A DNA stretch of 64,000 bases from Paraglaciecola polaris LMG 21857 (GCF_000315055.1 NZ_BAER01000138.1:19591-83590); one strand, 5' to 3'. Positions 26,385 to 37,296 are shown, counted from the first letter of the stretch. Notes: generated from the letters alone by a model not told the origin. Numbers and translations are program-made.

Positions 26385-29300
26385 ATGATGACCATGTATT
26401 TTCGCGTTCAAGTACGCAAGTTTTGTCGGTCCTTAAGCGGCTATTTTTGGGCATCATGCACATTTGTCCTGGCTACCCTTTTTGCTATGTTAGTGAGCAA
26501 TGTATTCGCCCCAGGCGAAGCCTTGTGGTTATTTTTACCCGCCGTATTGATTGTCTCTGCATACAAAAGCAAAACGGCCGCCATATTGTTTGCCGTTAGT
26601 GCCTTGTGTGTAGTCAGCTATATTTATCGTCATCAGATCCCCTATGCTTTTCTGTCCGCATTTTCGTTACAGGGAGTGTGGTTTTTATGCCTGAGCACTA
26701 CATTAAGTGTTTTGCTTACGCACCGCTCTCGCCAACTGAAACAGGCGGCATTTAGCGAGAACCCTAAGCTGCTCAGTACAGACAGTAACGGCAAAATCAT
26801 CACTGATGTACTTGAGCGTTTTGCCGTATTTATGGGGGTTATCACCCCTGACGGTATTTTGCGCGAGGCCAATAAAACCGCATTGTTGTCTGCATCCTTA
26901 AAAGAAAGTGACGTGATAGGTTTACCCTTCGAACAAACGTATTGGTGGGCCCATGACGAGAACGTGCAGCAACTTATTCGCCGCGCCATCAATAAAGCCA
27001 AACACGGTGTCCCCTCACGCTTTGATACCATGGCCCGTGTTACCGATGGCGAGCTTATCGATATAGATTTTATGCTGCATCCTATTTTTGATGAGCATGG
27101 CAGTGTCATGCAACTTATCCCGTCGGGCATCGACATTACTAACCGCAAACGCACAGAGCGCAACTCAGCTATGCTCACTCAGGTCAGCGCAGATCTGCTC
27201 AGCGCCAGTAATTTAGAGAGAATTAAAACGATAATTACCGATAATCTGGTTCGTCATCTAAATTTAAGCGCCTGTATGTTTTGCGAAGCTCACACTATTT
27301 CAGAACGTCTGACTATCACGCATCATTGGCAAAATACACCGCAACATAATGTATTTAGCGATGCCGATGAAATCCCTTTTGAAGTTGCTATGTGCCAAAA
27401 AGAAAACCTCCCCTTAGTGGTAAACGATGTCACTAAAGATCCCCAGTACGCAACCGCTGATTATCAGCAAAGAGCCATAGGCGCCATGATTTGCGTGCCC
27501 ATCAGTTTAGGTAAGAAAAATTATTTTGTGCTGAGCGTATATCGCGATACACCTTATAACTGGCGAGAAGACGAAATAGAACTGGTGATTGAATTCACCC
27601 GGCGTTTTTGGTTAAGAACAGAACACTTAAGGGTGTTAGATACATTGCGCGCCAGCAAAGCCACCTTAGATTTGACGTTAGAAGCAGCTCAGGTGGGCGA
27701 TTGGGATCTCGATTTAACTAACGACACATCAAAGCGCTCGTTACACCATGATCGCTGTTTTGGTTACAATGAAGCGATCCCCGAAGATCAATGGGCCATC
27801 AAGGATTTTATGCAACATGTTCATCCTGAAGATCGCCAAGAAGTCGAAAACAAATTCGCCCGTGCAATTGAGCAACTCATTGATTTTCGCTGTGAATGCC
27901 GAGTAATTTGGCCCGACGAAAGCATACACTGGATAGCCATTCACGGCAGTTTATATAAGCCCCATGAAGGCAAACCTAATCGTATGTTAGGCATAGTGGC
28001 CGATATTAGTGAGCGCAAACGCACCGAAGCCTTACAAGTTGCACAGACCAATGCACTAGCACTTATGGCCCAAGAAGCGCCATTAAATGTTGTATTAACC
28101 ACATTGCTGATATCCTTAGAGGAACATTCTAAAAACGGCATGATAGGTACGATCATGTTGGTAGATGAGCATACTCATACACTACGACTTGTAGCAGGAC
28201 CAAGTCTTCCAGCTTTGTATATTGAACAAATAGACGGCTTAAGTATTGATGCACAAATGGGCGCCTGTGGTACATCGGCGGCGACTAAGCAAGCGGTATT
28301 TGTGCCCGACATCGCTTCAGATCCCTCATGGACTAAATACCGCGAGATAGCGCTTTCGCACAATTTACGCGCTTGTTGGTCATTGCCCATCATCTCAGGA
28401 AAAGATGTACTGGGTGTGTTTGCTATGTATTACCCAGCGCCTCAGTTACTAGACCAAGTTGATTTCGAAGGTCTCGACATCATCATGCGCACCGCAGAGC
28501 TCGTAATAAAACGCCGCCAAGATGAGCAGGCCATGCGTCTCAGTGAAGAACGCTTTCGCGCAGTAGCCGACAACATACCGCAGATGGCATGGATGGCAAA
28601 CGCCCAAGGTGAAATTGAGTGGTTTAATCAGCGACTCCTGTCATATACAGGTACCACCATGGAGCAAAACCTGCAGGGTGGCTGGAAAGCTCACCATCAC
28701 CCAGATTATGAACAAGCCGTATTGGCTAAGTTTGCTCGATGTCTAGAACAAGGCATCAACTGGGAAGACACTTTTCCACTTAAAGACCGCGACGGAAATT
28801 ACCGCTGGTTTTTGTCACGTATGAACGCAATCCATGACCAAGATGGCAAGTTAGTACGCTTCTTCGGCACAAATACCGACGTCACCGAACAGCGCAAAAT
28901 GGCAGAAAAACTGACCAAACTGACCAACAAGCTGTCGGTAGCAGATAAACGCAAAGACGAGTTTCTGGCCACCTTGGCCCATGAGCTGCGTAACCCACTT
29001 GCTCCTTTACTTAATTCGATGGAGCTGATCCGCAACGATCAAACTGAGCCAGACAAGATTCAAGCAGCTGTGGTTACTATGGAGCGCCAAGTGGTTCAAA
29101 TGGTTCGCTTAATTGATGACTTGCTGGATATTAGCCGCATCACCAAAGACAAACTCTCCCTAAAGCGCGAATCGATAGAGCTTGGGAAGATAATTGAGCA
29201 TGCAGTTGAAATGGCCAGCCCATATGTCAACCGTTTAGGGCATACGCTACAAGTGGTCTTACCCCAAAATATTATCCATTTACAAGCCGATCCCGCTCGT

Positions 29301-30056
29301 TTAGCCCAAGTATTAGGCAACCTGCTCAATAATGCGTGTAAATACACGCCCAAGAAAGGGCACATTACCCTGAGCGTGGTACAAGAAAACAAACAGGTAA
29401 AAATCTGCGTCAAAGATAACGGCTTGGGGATCAGCGCAGATATGAGCACACGGGTATTTGAACTATTTACCCAAGTGGAGCATCATCTAGAGCAATCCGA
29501 AGGCGGCCTCGGCATAGGGCTTTCGTTGGTAAAGCGCTTAGTTGAAATGCATGGTGGTCATGTTGAGTGCCGTAGTAACGGTTTAGGTTGTGGCAGTGAA
29601 TTTATCGTTTATTTGCCCTGTGAAGCAACCAATACTACGCGTAGTATCCCCACAAAAAGCCTGAAAAAATCGACCATTAATAGAGCCCTTAATGTGCTCA
29701 TAGTGGACGACAACCAAGACAGCGCCGACAGCATGCAAATGTTACTCGACATGCATGAGCACAACACTCGCGTGGTATATGACGGAGAACAAGCCCTAAT
29801 AGCCGCCGATGAATACAGACCCGACGTAATATTGCTCGATATCGGTTTGCCCATACTCGATGGTTACCAAGTGTGTGAAGCCATTCGAAAACTGGATTGG
29901 GGTAAAGATATCACCATCATCGCGCTGACAGGCTGGGGACAAGAGGAAGACAGACGTAAATCGAGCGAAGCAGGCTTTAACCACCATATGGTTAAACCTA
30001 TCACCTTGAGTGCTTTACTTGAATTATTAGCCGAAGTGTCCCCTCAATCAAACTAG
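26385..30056 (+). CDS. Membrane hybrid sensor histidine kinase with three PAS, two GAF and a receiver domain
   Basis: A 1223-residue sensor kinase. In order: an N-terminal bundle of about four transmembrane helices (about 20-112, DUF4118-like spacing), PAS (about 140-255), GAF (about 265-425), PAS (about 430-555, ending in the PAC-like VADISERKRTEA), GAF (about 560-715), PAS (about 720-840, ending FGTNTDVTEQRKM), HisKA with the phospho-acceptor His at about 866 in TLAHELRNPLAPL, HATPase with N- and G-boxes (NLLNNACKYTPKKG, GGLGIGLSLV), and a C-terminal receiver with Asp at about 1152 (DVILLDIGLPILDG). No response regulator or phosphotransfer gene is adjacent, so it is an orphan. Signal unknown; GAF and PAS domains suggest cytoplasmic cofactors or ligands. 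Confidence 0.9.
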   Translation: MMTMYFRVQVRKFCRSLSGYFWASCTFVLATLFAMLVSNVFAPGEALWLFLPAVLIVSAYKSKTAAILFAVSALCVVSYIYRHQIPYAFLSAFSLQGVWFLCLSTTLSVLLTHRSRQLKQAAFSENPKLLSTDSNGKIITDVLERFAVFMGVITPDGILREANKTALLSASLKESDVIGLPFEQTYWWAHDENVQQLIRRAINKAKHGVPSRFDTMARVTDGELIDIDFMLHPIFDEHGSVMQLIPSGIDITNRKRTERNSAMLTQVSADLLSASNLERIKTIITDNLVRHLNLSACMFCEAHTISERLTITHHWQNTPQHNVFSDADEIPFEVAMCQKENLPLVVNDVTKDPQYATADYQQRAIGAMICVPISLGKKNYFVLSVYRDTPYNWREDEIELVIEFTRRFWLRTEHLRVLDTLRASKATLDLTLEAAQVGDWDLDLTNDTSKRSLHHDRCFGYNEAIPEDQWAIKDFMQHVHPEDRQEVENKFARAIEQLIDFRCECRVIWPDESIHWIAIHGSLYKPHEGKPNRMLGIVADISERKRTEALQVAQTNALALMAQEAPLNVVLTTLLISLEEHSKNGMIGTIMLVDEHTHTLRLVAGPSLPALYIEQIDGLSIDAQMGACGTSAATKQAVFVPDIASDPSWTKYREIALSHNLRACWSLPIISGKDVLGVFAMYYPAPQLLDQVDFEGLDIIMRTAELVIKRRQDEQAMRLSEERFRAVADNIPQMAWMANAQGEIEWFNQRLLSYTGTTMEQNLQGGWKAHHHPDYEQAVLAKFARCLEQGINWEDTFPLKDRDGNYRWFLSRMNAIHDQDGKLVRFFGTNTDVTEQRKMAEKLTKLTNKLSVADKRKDEFLATLAHELRNPLAPLLNSMELIRNDQTEPDKIQAAVVTMERQVVQMVRLIDDLLDISRITKDKLSLKRESIELGKIIEHAVEMASPYVNRLGHTLQVVLPQNIIHLQADPARLAQVLGNLLNNACKYTPKKGHITLSVVQENKQVKICVKDNGLGISADMSTRVFELFTQVEHHLEQSEGGLGIGLSLVKRLVEMHGGHVECRSNGLGCGSEFIVYLPCEATNTTRSIPTKSLKKSTINRALNVLIVDDNQDSADSMQMLLDMHEHNTRVVYDGEQALIAADEYRPDVILLDIGLPILDGYQVCEAIRKLDWGKDITIIALTGWGQEEDRRKSSEAGFNHHMVKPITLSALLELLAEVSPQSN

Positions 30057-30090
30057 ATTAAGGGGATGTTTAGTCCAAGATTGAACGAGA

Positions 30091-30981
30091 CTAACTGAGC
30101 ATGACCAACAAACTCGGTGGCAGCGCTTTAAAGTCAAAAGCCATCGCCACGCTCAAAGCTGTAATGGTTAAAATAGAAAAGCCAAATATTTGTCTCGCCC
30201 ACACCACCAGCTCAATATTCTTACGATAGCCCCTGAGCGCCATAAATAACCACCATAAACTCGTCACGCAAGCCAAACTCATAAAAGTTAATCCTGTATA
30301 ACCACTCAATGGTAGTAGTGCACTGACAATAGCAAACACCGCTATATACAATACAATATGCAACTTGGTTTTCGCGATCCCTTGGGCCACCGGTAACACT
30401 GGAATGTTGGCCTTGGCGTAGTCATCAAAGCGAAATATAGCGATGGCATAAGAATGCGGCATTTGCCACAAACTGAACATCAACAAAAGAATGCCTGCAC
30501 CAGCATCAAACTGGCCGCTGGCGGCGCAATACCCCACAACCGGGGGCACCGCACCTGACAAGCTGCCTACTAATGTGCCGTAAACCGAATGACGCTTCAT
30601 GTATAAACTATATACCCCAACGTACACCACATAACCAAGCACAGCAAAACCCACTGCTATGTTATTGGTGTAGTGAATGAGCAAGCCAAATCCCAACGCT
30701 CCTAGGGCTAAACCAAACTGCAACGCATGGGAAATAGTGACATCACCGGTGACGGTAGCCCGCTTACAGGTGCGCTGCATTTTGCCGTCTATGTCTTTAT
30801 CGATACAGTTATTAATCACACAGCCAGAGGCCACCACGAGCGATAAGCCTAACACTGTCATCATCATCAAAAGCCCATCGATCTCCCCCCGGGAGGCAAG
30901 CAAAAAACCACCCGCTACGGAAATCAAATTGCCCATAATGATGCCTGGCTTCGTAATATTTAGATAACGTTTGATTGTCAT
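30091..30981 (-). CDS. cyoE: Protoheme IX farnesyltransferase (heme o synthase)
   Basis: UbiA-family membrane prenyltransferase that attaches a farnesyl group (from IspA-made farnesyl diphosphate) to heme b, making heme o for the bo3 oxidase. The 296-residue protein has about eight to nine hydrophobic segments and the Asp-rich motif [15 protein letters not shown] near residues 57-71. It begins [19 protein letters not shown], a typical CyoE/CtaB start. Last gene of the cyo operon, 12 bp after cyoD. Confidence 0.96.
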   Translation of the reverse strand: MTIKRYLNITKPGIIMGNLISVAGGFLLASRGEIDGLLMMMTVLGLSLVVASGCVINNCIDKDIDGKMQRTCKRATVTGDVTISHALQFGLALGALGFGLLIHYTNNIAVGFAVLGYVVYVGVYSLYMKRHSVYGTLVGSLSGAVPPVVGYCAASGQFDAGAGILLLMFSLWQMPHSYAIAIFRFDDYAKANIPVLPVAQGIAKTKLHIVLYIAVFAIVSALLPLSGYTGLTFMSLACVTSLWWLFMALRGYRKNIELVVWARQIFGFSILTITALSVAMAFDFKALPPSLLVMLS

Positions 30982-30993
30982 GGTGGCCTCCCT

Positions 30994-31311
30994 TTACATC
31001 ATCATTGCGTTGGCGCTATAGATAATCCAAATGGATAATCCAACGACCATGACAATAATCAGTGCGGTAAACAAAAACGCAAAGGTATCCATACGTCCAC
31101 GGACCGAAAAATCGAGATGCAAAAAGTACTTCAAATGCACCACGATTTGTACAACGGCCAGCGCTATTACACTGTAAAAGGTGGTGGCTTTGCTAAAGTT
31201 ACCGGTCATCACGATCCAAAATGGGATCGCGGTCAACACCACAGATAATACAAAGCCAATTAAATACGATTTTACGCTGCCGTGAGCAGCGCCTTCTGCT
31301 GAATGACTCAT
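30994..31311 (-). CDS. cyoD: Cytochrome bo3 ubiquinol oxidase subunit IV
   Basis: Small membrane subunit supporting assembly of the bo3 oxidase. About 105 residues with three hydrophobic helices (SYLIGFVLSVVLTAIPFW and two later). The ATG at 31311 ([12 protein letters not shown]) is chosen rather than an upstream in-frame start at 31356, because it overlaps the cyoC stop by one base (TGATG) and matches the usual CyoD length (about 109). KYFLHLDFS is typical of the family. Confidence 0.94.
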   Translation of the reverse strand: MSHSAEGAAHGSVKSYLIGFVLSVVLTAIPFWIVMTGNFSKATTFYSVIALAVVQIVVHLKYFLHLDFSVRGRMDTFAFLFTALIIVMVVGLSIWIIYSANAMMM

Positions 31312-31955
31312 CACATTGCCCCTAATAAATAAACAACAGTGAATACACAGACCCACACGATATCCAAGAAATGCCAGAATAAGCTCAGGCAGCCCAAGCG
31401 GGTAACGGTTTGTGTGCCTAAGCCGCGTTTTAATACCTCAAACACCATGACTAGCATCCAAATTAAACCCGCGGTAACGTGCAAACCATGCATGCCGACT
31501 AAGGCAAAAAACGAGCTTAAAAAGGCACTGCGATCGGGACCGTTTCCTTCTACGATTAAATGATGAAATTCATACACTTCCATGGAAATAAACACGCACC
31601 CCAACGCCATAGTGACCAACAACCACAACAGGGTACCTGCGCGGTTTTGATTGTGGGCACACAACAGCGCGAAGCCATAAGTGATACTACTGACTAACAA
31701 AGCCGCAGTTTCAATCGCCACGAAATTAAGGTCGAATATATCTTTACCTGATACGCCGCCATCGGTGTTCATGAACAACACCGCGTAGGTGGCAAAAACG
31801 GAAGCAAACAAGATGCAGTCCGTCATCAAGTACAGCCAAAAGCCGAATAAGGTATTACCCGAGGTATCATGATGTTCACCATGTCCCCCGTCATGATGCT
31901 CGGTATCTAAACCGTGCTCAGGGACAAATTTTAGGGTTTCTGGTACCGCGCTCAT
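31311..31955 (-). CDS. cyoC: Cytochrome bo3 ubiquinol oxidase subunit III
   Basis: Heme-copper oxidase subunit III with five membrane helices. The 214-residue protein has [34 protein letters not shown] and [15 protein letters not shown], standard for CyoC. Its start overlaps the cyoB stop (ATGA), and AAGGAGG precedes it, so it is strongly coupled to cyoB. Confidence 0.96.
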   Translation of the reverse strand: MSAVPETLKFVPEHGLDTEHHDGGHGEHHDTSGNTLFGFWLYLMTDCILFASVFATYAVLFMNTDGGVSGKDIFDLNFVAIETAALLVSSITYGFALLCAHNQNRAGTLLWLLVTMALGCVFISMEVYEFHHLIVEGNGPDRSAFLSSFFALVGMHGLHVTAGLIWMLVMVFEVLKRGLGTQTVTRLGCLSLFWHFLDIVWVCVFTVVYLLGAM

Positions 31956-33946
31956 ACGAGTTCCTCCTTCACCGTTGCGACATTCGCAAGGTGAGCCTGT
32001 TCAATTTCGGCAATTTCCTGGGGCTCAACATAATAATCCACATAGCTGGCGTAACAGCGGGCAATTAAGGCCACTACCATACCCACTGAGCCAACTATCG
32101 CTAACCACCAAATATGCCAAATTAAGGCAAAACCCACTATGCCCAGCGCGCCGGCTATTTGCATGCCTGCCGCTGTATTTCGAGGCATATGAATAGGTAA
32201 GTACTCATCTGGCGCTTGATACTCTATGCCTTTATCTTTCATATCGGTAAATGCATCTATGTCGTGCACCTTAGGTAAGGTGGCAAAATTATAAAACTGC
32301 GGTGGTGATGCCGTTGACCATTCAAGGGTATGGCCGTTCCACGGATCGCCATCTAAGTCAGGGTTTTGCTCACGATCACGAATGCTCACGTACAACTGGA
32401 CGAATTGCAGAATGATGCCAACAAAAATGATCACCGCGCCTAACGCTGCTATATACAACCAAATGTTCCAATCTGGGTTGTTCGTGTGATTAAGGCGACG
32501 GGTCATACCTAAAAAGCCCAATACGTAAAGCGGCATAAAGGCCACATAGAAACCAACCTGCCAGCACCAGAACGAATATTTACCTAAGCGCTCGTTCAGA
32601 TGAAAGCCCGTTGCTTTAGGGAACCAAAACGCGAAACCGGCCATGTAGCCAAATACTGCGCCACCTATGATGGTGTTATGGAAATGCGCCACAAGAAACA
32701 AACTATTGTGTAGTACGTAATCTGCCCCAGGTACTGCCAGTAATACCCCTGTCATACCTCCTATGCTGAAGGTCACCATAAAACCTAAGGTCCACAAAAC
32801 AGGCACTGTGATACGCAAACGTCCGCGATACATAGTAAATAGCCAATTGAATAATTTGACTCCTGTGGGTATGGCAATAATCATAGTCATCACGCCAAAG
32901 AAAGCGTTCACATCAGCACTTGAGCCCATGGTGAAGAAGTGATGTAACCACACCACAAAACCAAGGATAGAGATCGCACCGCTGGCCCACACCATTGAGG
33001 TGTAACCAAACAAACGTTTGCCGGTGAAAGTCGAAATTACTTCTGAGAAAATACCAAAAGCCGGTAAGACTAAAATGTAAACTTCAGGATGACCCCAAGC
33101 CCAGAAAAGGTTGATATACATCATGGCGTTACCGCCGCCGTCGTTGGTAAAAAAGTGGAAATCCAAATAACGGTCTAAGGTCAATAAACCCAGTACGGCG
33201 GTTAGAATTGGAAAAGAGGCCACAATCAAGATATTTGCCCAGGTACATGTCCAGGTGAAGATCGGCATTTGCATTAACTTCATACCCGGCGCACGCATTT
33301 TGAACACAGTGACAAGAAAGTTAACCCCTGTGAGCAAAGTTCCTATGCCGGATATCTGCAAGGCCCAAATATAATAATCGACCCCTACCCCAGGGCTAAA
33401 CGACATCTCCGATAATGGCGGGTATGCCAACCAACCGGTTTTCGCAAATTCCCCTAAACCTAAAGAGATATTAATCAATACGGCACCTGAGGCTGTAAGC
33501 CAAAAGCTCAGGTTATTCATAAAGGGGAATGCCACATCACGGGCGCCAATTTGCAAAGGCAACACTATGTTCATCAAACCAATCATAAAAGGCATGGCCA
33601 TGAAGATGATCATGATGATGCCGTGGGCGGTAAATATTTGGTCGTAGTGTTCTGGGGGCAAGTACCCCTCAGAGCCATTGGTGGCGATCGCGAGTTGTGC
33701 ACGCATCATAATGGCATCAGAGAAGCCACGAATAAGCATAACGAGCGCCAAAATGATGTACATCATACCAAGGCGTTTGTGATCCACCGAGGTGAGCCAG
33801 TTATTCCACAGCACACCCCATTTTTCATATTTTGTGATAAGGCCAACAACAGCCAAGCCGATGACACCAATCACGGCCAGCGTTACCATAATAATGGGTT
33901 CGTGGTACGGAATGGCGTCAAGGGTAAGATTTCCTAATAGCGACAT
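31952..33946 (-). CDS. cyoB: Cytochrome bo3 ubiquinol oxidase subunit I
   Basis: Catalytic subunit carrying the low-spin heme and the heme-copper site for oxygen reduction and proton pumping. The 664-residue protein shows [20 protein letters not shown] with a heme-ligating His, [21 protein letters not shown] with the CuB His-Tyr motif, LHHFFTMG with the CuB His pair and [17 protein letters not shown] with further heme ligands. [11 protein letters not shown] at the N-terminal side is typical. Length equals E. coli CyoB. Two bases separate it from cyoA. Confidence 0.97.
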   Translation of the reverse strand: MSLLGNLTLDAIPYHEPIIMVTLAVIGVIGLAVVGLITKYEKWGVLWNNWLTSVDHKRLGMMYIILALVMLIRGFSDAIMMRAQLAIATNGSEGYLPPEHYDQIFTAHGIIMIIFMAMPFMIGLMNIVLPLQIGARDVAFPFMNNLSFWLTASGAVLINISLGLGEFAKTGWLAYPPLSEMSFSPGVGVDYYIWALQISGIGTLLTGVNFLVTVFKMRAPGMKLMQMPIFTWTCTWANILIVASFPILTAVLGLLTLDRYLDFHFFTNDGGGNAMMYINLFWAWGHPEVYILVLPAFGIFSEVISTFTGKRLFGYTSMVWASGAISILGFVVWLHHFFTMGSSADVNAFFGVMTMIIAIPTGVKLFNWLFTMYRGRLRITVPVLWTLGFMVTFSIGGMTGVLLAVPGADYVLHNSLFLVAHFHNTIIGGAVFGYMAGFAFWFPKATGFHLNERLGKYSFWCWQVGFYVAFMPLYVLGFLGMTRRLNHTNNPDWNIWLYIAALGAVIIFVGIILQFVQLYVSIRDREQNPDLDGDPWNGHTLEWSTASPPQFYNFATLPKVHDIDAFTDMKDKGIEYQAPDEYLPIHMPRNTAAGMQIAGALGIVGFALIWHIWWLAIVGSVGMVVALIARCYASYVDYYVEPQEIAEIEQAHLANVATVKEELV

Positions 33947-33948
33947 AA

Positions 33949-34845
33949 TTAGTCCTCCGCCTGCATGTGCATTTGAGCTGAATGCTCAGATTGTTCGTGA
34001 TGATCCATGGTGCCCATAAACTGCATCACAACATGGTTGAATAGTTCACTTTCCACTGACCCGAAGTAGTCCACCGGGTTGTTTTCGCTAGGCAGAGCCA
34101 ATTGCGCATAACGCTCATCAGTAAGGATTGCAGGACTATGCTTAACGGCAAGCACCCATTCATCGAATGCTTGTTCGCTCGGCTTAGCGATCGCGTTAAA
34201 TTTCATACCGGTGAAACCAGCACCACTGTAATTGGCAGAAATGCCGTCGAATTGCCCTGCTTCATTGGCAATCAAGTTGACACGCGTTGTCATACCCGCC
34301 ATGGAGTATATTTGACTACCCAATTGCGGAATGAAGAATGAGTTCATAGTGGTATCAGACGTGATCTTAAATTCCACGGGTACATCTTTCGGGAAAACCA
34401 CTTCATTTACCGTGGCAATACCTTGCTCGGGGTATATGAATAGCCATTTCCAATTCAGCGAGACCACTTGAATGGTGATAGGTTTATGGTCGTGCTCTAA
34501 CGCTTTGTACGGGTCAAGCTTTTGCGTGGAATACCAAGTGAGGGTGCCCAAAATGGCAATAATAACAATCGGAATTAACCACACCACCACTTCAATCTTG
34601 GTGGAATGCGCCCATTTAGGATCATAAATCTCTTGCTCACGTCCCTCACGGTAACGCCAAGCAAAATATAACGTCATTCCAATAACCGGAATAACTACCA
34701 GCAGCATCAAGACCGTTGCCACCACAATTAAATACTTTTCATCGATGCCTACCTGACCTTTTGGATCAAGCACACCACCTTCACAGCCCGACAATAGCAA
34801 TAGACTTGCCGTCAAAGCCGAATAACCTAACTTACGGATTAACAA
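33949..34845 (-). CDS. cyoA: Cytochrome bo3 ubiquinol oxidase subunit II
   Basis: Membrane-anchored subunit II, a lipoprotein (lipobox LLSGC) with two helices and a periplasmic cupredoxin domain. As expected for a quinol oxidase, the CuA ligands are absent. The family's [19 protein letters not shown] and [20 protein letters not shown] are clear. I favour a TTG start at 34845, which has AGGGG at 6-nt spacing; a GTG at 34863 would place that ribosome binding site inside the gene. First gene of cyoABCDE. The 34864-35056 region upstream holds two small inverted repeats but no promoter I can defend. Confidence 0.95.
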   Translation of the reverse strand: MLIRKLGYSALTASLLLLSGCEGGVLDPKGQVGIDEKYLIVVATVLMLLVVIPVIGMTLYFAWRYREGREQEIYDPKWAHSTKIEVVVWLIPIVIIAILGTLTWYSTQKLDPYKALEHDHKPITIQVVSLNWKWLFIYPEQGIATVNEVVFPKDVPVEFKITSDTTMNSFFIPQLGSQIYSMAGMTTRVNLIANEAGQFDGISANYSGAGFTGMKFNAIAKPSEQAFDEWVLAVKHSPAILTDERYAQLALPSENNPVDYFGSVESELFNHVVMQFMGTMDHHEQSEHSAQMHMQAED

Positions 34846-35056
34846 AGGAATTCCCCTACCCACATTATTTATAGCACTGCCTTTAGTGAATCAGGCAGAA
34901 TCAAACTCCGGCCATGCCGGACTTAACGCGTGAGCGGGCTCAAGATAAAATAAGTGTAAAAATATCTGCAATGGATCTGTATCAGGCGTGATGCGCAAAA
35001 CTCAGCACATGATTGACACAAAATAGAAGCAACAGCTTATTTAACGATTTGAGCCG

Positions 35057-35404
35057 CTAAGAAAATAAGGGAGGAGCGCGTGATCCATGGGCAGACGGCA
35101 CTTGGCTGATAACTGCGGGAACAATAAATAGGGGTTTGGGTTTGGCCGCCAGGTTACGCAACACATAATCAGGCACTAGATTTAATAGCCACAGATAATG
35201 TTGTGCAAAATAACCACTAAGGACCATTACCCATAAAAATAGCGCGGTACTGAGTAAATCAAAAGACGAGAAGTCTAAGGCTAAGCCGACAAACTCCGCA
35301 CCTTCGTAGAAACCGCCAAGAAAAACGGTAAACGATCCGAACAGCCCAATAACACCAGTCACAAAGCACACCTTCGCTAAAAGCGAATGACGTGATAGCT
35401 TCAT
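35057..35404 (-). CDS. Hypothetical small membrane protein upstream of cyoA
   Basis: Not recognised. About 115 residues from ATG 35404 (MKLSRHSLLAKVCFVTGVIG), or 133 from a TTG at 35458. It has two to three hydrophobic segments: VCFVTGVIGLFGSFTVFLGG near the N-terminus, a middle one (LLSTALFLWVMVLSGYFAQH) and a weak C-terminal one (PLFIVPAVIS). The N-terminus is basic. It is on the same strand as cyoA, about 210 bp upstream, so it might be co-transcribed. Coding status is moderately supported by the clear membrane pattern and lack of a better overlapping frame. Confidence 0.5.
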   Translation of the reverse strand: MKLSRHSLLAKVCFVTGVIGLFGSFTVFLGGFYEGAEFVGLALDFSSFDLLSTALFLWVMVLSGYFAQHYLWLLNLVPDYVLRNLAAKPKPLFIVPAVISQVPSAHGSRAPPLFS

Positions 35405-35669
35405 CAACGCTCTACTGCGTCGCTTGAAACTGTGTGAATGGGGGGCTTGTTGATTCAACGTTTAATCCAAGGGGCTTAACACACGTTAAAACACGCCATA
35501 TTGATCTGCGACATGCTTCACTCATTTTTTGATGCGCGGATACTAGCAAATACAATTCCACGGCACAAAGCACAACCAGCGATAAATTGTAAATATTCGT
35601 TATTAAAATCATGCATTTACAAAAATTAAACAATTAAAGATCGTATAAATAACAATCGACATCTGGCGA

Positions 35670-35684
35670 TGAGAATCATTCTTA
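35670..35684 (+). promoter_or_regulatory. Fur-box-like inverted repeat
   Basis: TGAGAAT-C-ATTCTTA has the 7-1-7 layout of Fur sites (TGATAAT-N-ATTATCA) and matches 12 of 15 positions. It lies 35 bp before the -35 of the promoter I propose for the M20 amidohydrolase gene. The rest of the 35405-35841 region is AT-rich and shows no gene. Confidence 0.45.
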
Positions 35685-35718
35685 TGAGCAATATGACTGA
35701 GCACATTGTGAATCTTGA

Positions 35719-35748
35719 TTTACATATCGATAATTATCAGTTTACTAT
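35719..35748 (+). promoter_or_regulatory. Promoter with an internal palindrome for the M20 amidohydrolase gene
   Basis: TTTACA (35719-35724), 18-nt spacer, TACTAT (35743-35748): 5/6 and 4/6 matches to sigma-70. A perfect palindrome GATAATTATC (35729-35738) occupies the spacer, where a bound repressor would block polymerase. It could be a second Fur-like half-site set or an operator for the TetR protein encoded downstream. Confidence 0.45.
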
Positions 35749-35841
35749 GCTTAACTAACGGCAAGGTTAAGGCTACAAATACACACAATAAAACGCCTTA
35801 ATTGCCCTATCGGCAGACCCAAAACACGCAAGGAAAATAAG

Positions 35842-37137
35842 ATGAAAACAGCGCTTATGACATTGGTAGTATCAATAGCATCACTTCATACCATGACAGC
35901 ACGAGCAAATGACGTTCCCCAGCAGCAACTCGCAAACGTCAAAGATAAAGTCATCGCTTGGCGCCGTGACATTCATCAGCATCCCGAGCTCGGTAACCGA
36001 GAAACTCGCACCGCAGAAATGGCCGCATCACATCTTGAGCAATTAGGCATACAGGTCGAGCGTAATATTGCGTACACAGGAGTTGTCGGCATATTAACCG
36101 GCGATTTACCCGGCCCCACGGTCATGTTACGTGCCGATATGGACGCCCTACCTGTTACTGAAAAAGGTGATTTACCCTTTAAATCAACCCTAACGACCCA
36201 TTACCGAGGAGTCGATGTGGGTATTATGCATGCCTGTGGTCACGATACACACGTGGCGATGTTGATGGGAGCGGCAGAAGTATTAGCCGGTATGAAAAAG
36301 CAGTTACGCGGTAAAGTGATGTTCGTTTTTCAACCCGCGGAAGAAGGGGCGCCAGAAGGTGAAGAAGGCGGCGCAGAACTGATGCTAAAACAGGGTATAT
36401 TCAAAAAACACAAACCTGAGGTAGCATTTGGTCTACATATTACATCTGGTCTGAACACAGGGTATCTTGGTTATCGTAGTGGCCCGTTTATGGCCAGCGC
36501 AGACCGATTTGAAATTACTATTCACGGCGAGCAAACGCATGGCTCAACGCCTTGGAATGGAGTAGATCCTATTTCGGCAGCGGCCCAAGTTGTAACCGGC
36601 ATTAACCACATTATAAGCCGTCAAATCGACATCACCAAAGAGCCCGCCATTATATCATTTGGCAAAATATCCGGCGGTGTGCGTAATAATATCATTCCCG
36701 AGGAAGTCGAAATGGTGGGCACCATACGTAACTTCGATATGGACAATCGACAACGCATTTTTGATAAAATTAAACATACCGCTACTCACATTGCAGCTTC
36801 GTCTGGCGCAACGGCAGAGGTCGACATTATTGAAGGATATCCAGTGACGATCAACAATCCCGCCTTGACGGCGCAAATGTTGCCAAGTTTACACAAGCTG
36901 GCTGGTGAGGATAAGGTTGTAGTAACCCCGAAAATAACCGGTGCCGAGGACTTCTCGTTCTACGCACTCGAGATCCCAAGCTTGTTTGTATTTTTAGGGG
37001 CTACGCCCCAAGACCAAGATGCCAGCAAAGCCGCCAGTAACCACTCCCCCTATTTTTTTGCCGACGAAGACGCACTTCATTTAGGCACAGCTGCGCTAAC
37101 TCAGTTGACGTTAGATTATATGGCACAAGCTAATTAG
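35842..37137 (+). CDS. Exported M20D family amidohydrolase/carboxypeptidase
   Basis: A 431-residue member of the hippurate/IAA-amino-acid hydrolase (M20D) group: hydrolyses N-acyl amino acids or related amides with a dinuclear metal site. It has a signal peptide (MKTALMTLVVSIASLHTMTA, cleavage near ARAND), unlike most cytosolic relatives. Motifs: RRDIHQHPELGNRETRTA, LRADMDALPV, GIMHACGHDTHVAMLMGAA with metal Cys/His, FQPAEEG with the catalytic Glu, GLHITSGL and, near the C-terminus, TGAEDFSFYA. AAGGA precedes the ATG at 7-nt spacing. A Fur-box-like site lies upstream and a TetR gene downstream. Confidence 0.93.
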   Translation: MKTALMTLVVSIASLHTMTARANDVPQQQLANVKDKVIAWRRDIHQHPELGNRETRTAEMAASHLEQLGIQVERNIAYTGVVGILTGDLPGPTVMLRADMDALPVTEKGDLPFKSTLTTHYRGVDVGIMHACGHDTHVAMLMGAAEVLAGMKKQLRGKVMFVFQPAEEGAPEGEEGGAELMLKQGIFKKHKPEVAFGLHITSGLNTGYLGYRSGPFMASADRFEITIHGEQTHGSTPWNGVDPISAAAQVVTGINHIISRQIDITKEPAIISFGKISGGVRNNIIPEEVEMVGTIRNFDMDNRQRIFDKIKHTATHIAASSGATAEVDIIEGYPVTINNPALTAQMLPSLHKLAGEDKVVVTPKITGAEDFSFYALEIPSLFVFLGATPQDQDASKAASNHSPYFFADEDALHLGTAALTQLTLDYMAQAN

Positions 37138-37147
37138 TTGACCGTGA

Positions 37148-37216
37148 AGCAATATAAGAATCATCTCGCAACATTTCTGAGCGAAGCTAGTGGTATTCTT
37201 ATATTGCTGTTTTTTA
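37148..37216 (+). terminator. Rho-independent terminator after the M20 amidohydrolase gene
   Basis: AGCAATATAAGAAT (37148-37161) pairs exactly with ATTCTTATATTGCT (37195-37208), followed by G and six Ts. The 33-nt loop contains a small inner TCGC/GCGA stem. The long AU-rich stem is unusual but the position and T run fit. Confidence 0.7.
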
Positions 37217-37296
37217 TCAAAAACGGCATGATCCTGTCGCTAATTTACGGTGTGATGTTGTGATAATGACCAGTGATATAAGAGAATGATTTAGGA

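Noticed and set aside
34880..34925. Small inverted repeats (CTGCCT/AGGCAG and CCGGC/GCCGG) upstream of cyoA
   Set aside because: Short stems without a T run or a matching regulator; probably chance.
35412..35633. Minus-strand 73-codon frame
   Set aside because: Overlaps the start region of the small membrane protein, has no recognisable pattern and covers the AT-rich regulatory region.
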